Notes under the pieces: generated by a model | Databases searched by the model: none | The model's input: only the letters and a program-made list of their open reading frames with translations | Told to the model about the DNA's origin: nothing | Shown: in pieces, positions 16,701-21,183 of the stretch | How the letters are laid out: each line of letters opens with the position of its first letter | Position numbering within the stretch: position 1 is the first letter of the stretch | Translations under genes and position numbers: made by a program | Source of the DNA: Spirogloea muscicola | Lineage: Eukaryota > Streptophyta > Zygnematophyceae > Spirogloeales > Spirogloeaceae | DNA: 21,183 bases | Direction of reading: 5' to 3' | Assembly: GCA_009602725.1 (NCBI GenBank) | Contig: WELB01000189.1 | Location: 223,402 to 244,584 of the forward strand

Positions 16701-17906
16701 CTTGACTTTGACGATATTATGCTAATGGAAGCCATCTGGCAATCCTTACGGGTACTCTCACTTTACTGTGCCCACATGCCCTGCTTCTCCTGTTCATCGC
16801 ATGGACTTTGCATCCACTTTGGAGCTCAGGTTGTGTACTTTTGGCATCTCAAATGTGCGTTGAGATGACAAGCGGATTGAGAATGAAGGCTGTTTGTGAC
16901 TTGTGCACTTTTATTGTTTGATGTGACTCTTACTCGGGCAGGAGTCCAGTAGCACGCTGACCTGGAGACTTTCCATCATTGTGCTGATTACTGTCAGGAG
17001 CAGGAGCTGCAAAGGCACGTGCACACTGAGCAAGCATCATCAGCCAGTGTGCGGACTGGTGCTGGTCCTGCACGTGCAGATGTACCTGTTGGCAGTAAGT
17101 CATTGTACGCCGAGCCTGGCAGGAGTTCAGTCACTTGGGGATTGGCAGAAGCAATTGCAGCTCTTGCCGAGCGAAGAGCAGTTCCAGCAGCCGAGGCTGC
17201 AGATTCAAGACCACCGCATTTGGGCTCCAGCTTGCATGCGGTGCAAGGACATGATTTACCCGCATTCTCATGTGCACCTGACGCTCCTTCGGCAGCCAGT
17301 AGCAGCGAGTGGGGCCAGAGCAATGTCAGCTCCGAGTCCATTGCCGAGTGGATGAGGGAGAGAGAGATGCTGGCGAGATCCAGCGTCGACGACCTGGTCC
17401 CGTCTAACCTGAGAAGAAGCCAATCGAGGGACGATATGACAGGCTTGCCTGGGTCACAGCAATCAATTGGTGCTCCATTGGAAAATGTGGAGCGCTCAGG
17501 AGCCAGCAGCAGTAGCACGAAGGAAAGCATGGGGATGTCTGTGGAGCCGCATGGAGAAGATGCCTCCCAACCTCGACCTCCTGCCGTTGTTGCCGAGCTT
17601 TCTGCCTCTCCTTCTCTAGCTGCGGAAAGTCCGGAAGATGCCGCAGCAGACAATCATCCAAGTGAAGTTCCACCGTCGAGGTTGGCTGTCCAAGAAGCAG
17701 AACCTCGATCGGAGGAGGTTGATGGAGGATGTATGTCACCTAGCACTATTCTTACAGGCCTTGCAGCACCATCGGAGACATTTGAAGAGCAGATGTGTAG
17801 AGCCCTAGCCTTGTCACTCCTTGAAGCTGATGTGCTGAGCACAGCAGGATGCTCTGGAGGGGCACAGGCGCCAACTTTATCAGCAGAGGAGTTGGACTTG
17901 GCGTAG
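13753..17906 (+). CDS. DA2: DA2/GW2-like RING-type E3 ubiquitin ligase, 9 coding exons
   Basis: Likely a ubiquitin ligase; plant DA2 and rice GW2 limit organ and seed size. Exons: 13753-13812, 14229-14360, 14772-14823, 15043-15088, 15303-15384, 15526-15891, 16347-16411, 16685-16751, 16998-17906, about 592 residues. The N-terminus [18 protein letters not shown] matches DA2 and has a Gly2 suited to N-myristoylation. RING: C59, C62, C74-C76, C80, C83, C98, C101 ([27 protein letters not shown]). Then [12 protein letters not shown] and [20 protein letters not shown] (about 125-144). A UIM-like helix [18 protein letters not shown] (about 273-290), [12 protein letters not shown] and a second UIM-like helix [20 protein letters not shown] (about 550-569) are also seen. 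Phases agree; weakest are the exon 6 donor and exon 7 acceptor (16345 or 16347). Exon 9 holds a possible donor at 17094. ATG chosen by family N-terminus. Confidence 0.92.
14005..14043 (-). mobile_element. Decayed type-W tail relic in DA2 intron 1
   Basis: On the minus strand GGCCTTGTACATTCCTTTGC, then GCTGGCCTCTCACAGCC, resemble the W tail (CCTTGTCCATTCTTTTGGGC, TGGCCTTTCCCAGCC). TGGCTGTGAGAGGCCA at 14007-14022 (plus) is identical to 8379-8394 upstream of FZL. Confidence 0.5.
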
Positions 17907-18192
17907 TTATGATGAGCCGCGTCTTGAGCGAGCCACTTTGTGCTTTTGGGCCTTCATGGCTACAAGATTCCGGGGTGATCCCAAGCAGAGCCTCCCTTTC
18001 GGGACTGGGGCAGTAGGTTGATTGATATGACATGTCGTTGTGAATGCCTGTCGACTTCTTGAGGACGTATCCCTGCCTCTTCATGTCTTATCTAGTGAGG
18101 ACTTGTGCACATTGGCCACGAATAATTGGCTGTCATTTGATCCTTAATGGACGACATTAAGGTCAGAGCAACGTGCCAGTCGGCGCTGTTGC

Positions 18193-18197
18193 TGTAA
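18193..18197 (+). terminator. Candidate UGUAA poly(A) signal of the DA2-like gene
   Basis: TGTAA is the first such motif I see after the DA2-like stop codon, 287 nt downstream. It is short and could be chance. Confidence 0.3.
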
Positions 18198-19365
18198 CAG
18201 GTCATCCAGAGACTTCAGACAGACACGTTATCCTGCAAACAGCTTTATGATGACAAGCGCAATGTTGCACGTCAACATTTGGAACATATGCAGTTCGGTT
18301 CAAGCAACGAATGGATCATCTGCGCACTTCTGCTTCGCAGTAGAGTTGGTTACCTGAGCCATCATGTGACCTGCAAAATTCTTTGGATGTGACGTCAGTT
18401 GCCCTGTCGCTGCGGTCAGTCAATGTCAAAGTCGTGCTTTTGCTCAAAAGCAGGAGGCCTTGGTGGATACAAGCAGGCAGTATCAGGTGGAGGCGTACAG
18501 CAAGTTCTTGGTGTCTTCCTTCTAATGCGCTCATCTCTCGATTTGCCATGCATTTGCCGGATGGGCGAAGCACAGCTAATGATTGACAGATGCATGGTGT
18601 CTAATCAGCGATTAGCATGTGCACATCTAGCACAATATGCAGAAGTTGCCTGCAAGCAAGCCCTTGGAGTCCATCTATTTTTCCTGGAACAGCAGTATTC
18701 ACAGTACTTTGTCACCATTATGCAAGGCATGGCACGCATGTCAAGCATGCAAGCATGGAGCTTGTAAGTACGCGGCTGGCAATCATGGACAGTTGAGAAG
18801 AGGCAGCATGACTATCTTGCATTGCTTGTTCTTGTTCCAGCTTGATTGCCGCTGATTGGTCAATGCCTCGTCAGACAAGCAAAGGATTGGCATGTGGCCC
18901 TCAAACAAGCCCCCTTGTTAGTCAAAACAATAGAGAGGACTTTCTGACTCAAGTCATCGCAGATGAGGATGACAATGTGCTCTCTGAGCACAACAGGCAA
19001 GAAAACTCATTGCTCGTGTGTGCCTTTATGGCCTTTGCTACTTTCTGAACCTAGGTATATCTGACATTTGAAGAGAAGCAACAGCAGTATACAAATGAAA
19101 AAGCGCACATACTAAACGTTCACTCGGTGGTTTCTGTACTCAGACTCGGAGCTCAATCCCGTCGCCAATACAGCCCAATACTGGGTCTCCCCACGGCAAA
19201 AGCTACCAGACAAAGAGCTCCATACTCGTGAGGGGTGCTCAGTTGAGCACTTGAGCACCTGTCAACAATATTACAAGCTCTAAACGCCACGTCGCCGTGA
19301 ACGAGGTGCTGGGTGGGTAGGCTTGTCATACATCACCGCCGGTCTTCCACAAGCCCTGCTGACGC

Positions 19366-19370
19366 TTACA
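19366..19370 (-). terminator. Candidate UGUAA poly(A) signal of the WOX-like gene
   Basis: TTACA on the plus strand, hence UGUAA in the transcript, 126 nt after the stop codon. UGUAA is the usual poly(A) signal of chlorophyte algae, but a five-base motif also occurs by chance. Confidence 0.35.
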
Positions 19371-19495
19371 GTGAACAGCAGGCAGTGCAGGCTACAGTGA
19401 GATGAGCAACTGTAGCAATTTATAGTCTGGTTTTGCCCAGTACAAGAATGATCACCATGACATGAGGTGACTGGGTTGCGGGGGAGCAATCTGCC

Positions 19496-21055
19496 TCAGC
19501 TGGGTGGAAGCAGGGGTGCGTGAGGGGACATACCGGTATGTCCATAGCCATTCCCAAGGGCAACCCCCATGGCATAGCGCAGTCCAGTGTGCTGCGAGTC
19601 ATCCAAGGCCTGAGGCAGCGTCGCCACCGAAGCCGTGCTCGCCTGGTGCTCCAGCCTTGAATGCCTCTCCATCCTGGATGCTGTGTCCTCCCCTTCTCTT
19701 GTGTTCTGCAGATCCTCCTCATCGTCCCCATCCGCATCTCCGTCTGTTCTCCTCAGCTTCTTCTCCCTCTCCTCCTCGGCGTCGATGTCCACCTCCTGGT
19801 CTGATCCCCCTCCATCTGTGTGAGCTGAGCTCTGTTTCCTTTTGGCCCGGGCCTTGCGGTTCTGCAGCCGCAAGTAGACATGGGCTGCTGTGAGATTGCA
19901 GAACAACCTCGCCTGCGCTGCTCCCAGGAACCCGCGGGCTGTACCTCTACGCCCCTGCACTAGCACGCTCTGCACAATCATCGACAGAGCGACCTACATA
20001 GCACTGACATAACGGCAAAGGCATTGAACGGTGCAGACTCCATATCACGAGGTGCACAGACAGCCTGGTCAGTGTGGATAGCACACCTGGAACCAGTTGT
20101 ACACATTCGTCTCCTCTATTCTGCCGTGCTGGCGGAGGTCGTCCGTGATCTCCTTGATGCGGTGCTTGTTGGGCGTCCCATTCCCCTGCACAAAGAGCTT
20201 CTCGAGGACTTGCAGCTGCGCTGGGCTCGGCGTCCACCTCTGACGTGACTTGCTGTGCGCCATGCTTCCCGAGTAGTGCACAGGCTCGTACCCAGCCATG
20301 ATGTGGTGGCCTGCACGCAGCAAGCGTGCGGCTCAGCAGGTGCAGCACGTGGAGGTAATGGAGGGCGAAGCATCCACCAGCCCACAACTTCTGAAGGCTC
20401 TTCCATTGCGCGTGACATCACAAGCCGCAGATAGCCAGCCCTCTGTCAGCCGCCGATGGCATACGCATGCATCAAGGCGGCATGGTGCGCGGAACTGGTG
20501 GCCATATCACACGGCCCCTCGTCAGCAAGGCAGCGCTGCATGGCTCCAGCGCCCCTGGAGCAATGTGACACCGGGGCACATGCGCTGCACGGGGGCTCGG
20601 GACCTCATTGCCATGCCGGTCCCCGGGCGGGCACCGTTCACTGAGCAAGGCCTGTGGCTTTGGGGGACTCGAGGGCAGTGCCACGGCTGCACGCCTCAGG
20701 GGCAATGGGCAGGCGAGGGGCAGCCCAGGAGGGCGCTGCGCAATGCCGGCCGCCCTGCTGCCGGCTCGTGGCCTGCCGGTCGCCGCGGCCGGCAGGCCGC
20801 AAACGGCGGCCCCAGGCTCTCACCCAGCCCTCATGCGAACCAGGAGCCAGCCTCGACGAGAGAAGCAGGGAGGTGCTGGAGCTCACTTGGCGCTGCCATT
20901 TGCGGCTGCACGGCGTGCTGGGCGTGCTGTACCGCCGCCGCCACCTGCTGGTGCTGCGCATGGGTCATGGCCTGGTGCATGGCCACCAGTTGCTGGCAGA
21001 TGGCGCTGTAGACCGAGATCTGGCGCCGCAGCAGGTCCAGCTGCTCCGCCGTCAT
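19496..21055 (-). CDS. WOX13-clade homeobox transcription factor, 3 coding exons
   Basis: Likely a nuclear DNA-binding protein. Minus-strand exons: 21055-20887, 20310-20087, 19861-19496, about 252 residues, phases consistent. The N-terminus [20 protein letters not shown] matches the conserved leader of the WOX13 clade. The homeodomain is about residues 78-141: [37 protein letters not shown], then [17 protein letters not shown] with an intron between WFQ and NRK. It has the longer loop typical of WOX proteins, and helix 3 residues W, F, N, R are present. An acidic stretch follows ([28 protein letters not shown]). No WUS-box or EAR motif is visible, as expected for this clade. The 3' end is somewhat uncertain because a GTATGT donor candidate lies at 19539-19534, inside an 18-bp palindrome; without splicing the frame stops at 19498-19496. 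Confidence 0.92.
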
Positions 21056-21116
21056 GGCGAGCGCGGCGCCCGGCCCCGGCCCCGGCCCCGGCCCGGGGCC
21101 CGGCCCGGGGCGCAGG
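21056..21116 (-). repeat. GGGGCC-type repeat immediately upstream of the WOX ATG
   Basis: On the minus strand this is a run of GGGGCC and GGGCC units directly before GCGCCGCGCTCGCC and the ATG. It has many runs of three or four G on the sense strand, so a G-quadruplex or strong hairpin in the 5' UTR or promoter is possible. Confidence 0.8.
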
Positions 21117-21119
21117 CTC

Positions 21120-21120
<1 letters not shown>

Positions 21121-21183
<63 letters not shown>
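21121..21183. repeat. 63-nt homopolymer T at the window edge
   Basis: An uninterrupted T run to the last base, right after the GC-only repeat. It may be a real poly(A/T) tract, a retroelement or cDNA tail, or an assembly artefact. Confidence 0.9.

Larger units (their letters stand above)
17907..19495. other. Convergent intergenic region between DA2-like and WOX-like genes
   Basis: No gene is recognised. TGTAA at 18193-18197 could be the poly(A) signal of the DA2-like gene, and TTACA at 19366-19370 (UGUAA on the minus strand) that of the WOX-like gene, 126 nt past its stop. A possible two-exon plus-strand frame exists (from ATG at 18423, GTAAGT at about 18766, acceptor CAG near 18838-18840, stop near 19048), but its product resembles nothing I know. 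No LINE tail motifs are seen here, in contrast to the left half of the window. Confidence 0.5.

Noticed and set aside
1-21183. tRNA, rRNA or other structured RNA genes
   Set aside because: I looked for tRNA B-box-like motifs and rRNA-like blocks and saw none; a covariance search would be decisive.

Overview
The window is nuclear DNA of a green-lineage eukaryote, most likely a green alga (inference). It holds three intron-rich genes whose spliced exons match plant-lineage families: an FZL-type chloroplast dynamin-like GTPase, a DA2/GW2-type RING ubiquitin ligase and a WOX13-clade homeobox protein. Introns are short and nearly all GT-AG. Two UGUAA motifs, the poly(A) signal typical of chlorophyte algae, lie 126-290 nt past two of the stop codons. 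These are weak support for a chlorophyte.

Layout. 1-2692: a mosaic of truncated non-LTR retrotransposon (LINE) 3' ends nested in both orientations, after a 135-bp tandem repeat at the window edge. 2693-3455: no gene recognised; it includes the FZL 3' flank. 3456-8371 (minus): FZL-like gene, 11 exons resolved, 5' end unresolved (an N at 8212 and no ATG in the exon 1 frame). 8372-13500: a second LINE graveyard filling the interval between the divergent FZL and DA2-like genes. Its longest copy (10463-12168) keeps a zinc knuckle and a nuclease-like segment. 13753-17906 (plus): DA2-like gene, 9 coding exons. 17907-19495: convergent intergenic region. 19496-21055 (minus): WOX13-like gene, 3 coding exons, with a GGGGCC-type repeat just upstream of its ATG, then 63 T at the window edge.

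LINE system. I recognise about a dozen copies of the same protein C-terminus, a segment like DVHGALG..W..LL..LAR..AGSLAQVFRMRLAVSLQRS, ending in a near-invariant DLxLLTRGY-stop. The 3' UTRs fall into several subfamilies, which I label T to Z for this window only. Despite different UTR bodies, several tails end with a hairpin of the type GGGCTGG-loop-CCAGCCC, 15-40 nt from the 3' terminus. Many insertions are reduced to the part 3' of that hairpin. Some are only about 20 nt and are flanked by 5-8 bp target-site duplications, with uninserted paralogues or restored reading frames in the same window as controls. This points to reverse transcription starting at a short 3' tail and often stopping at the hairpin. 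One such tail appears to supply the only candidate start codon for the FZL-like gene.

The three host genes have no evident shared pathway: thylakoid or envelope membrane remodelling (FZL), ubiquitin-dependent growth control (DA2) and transcription (WOX13). All functions are inferred from family resemblance.
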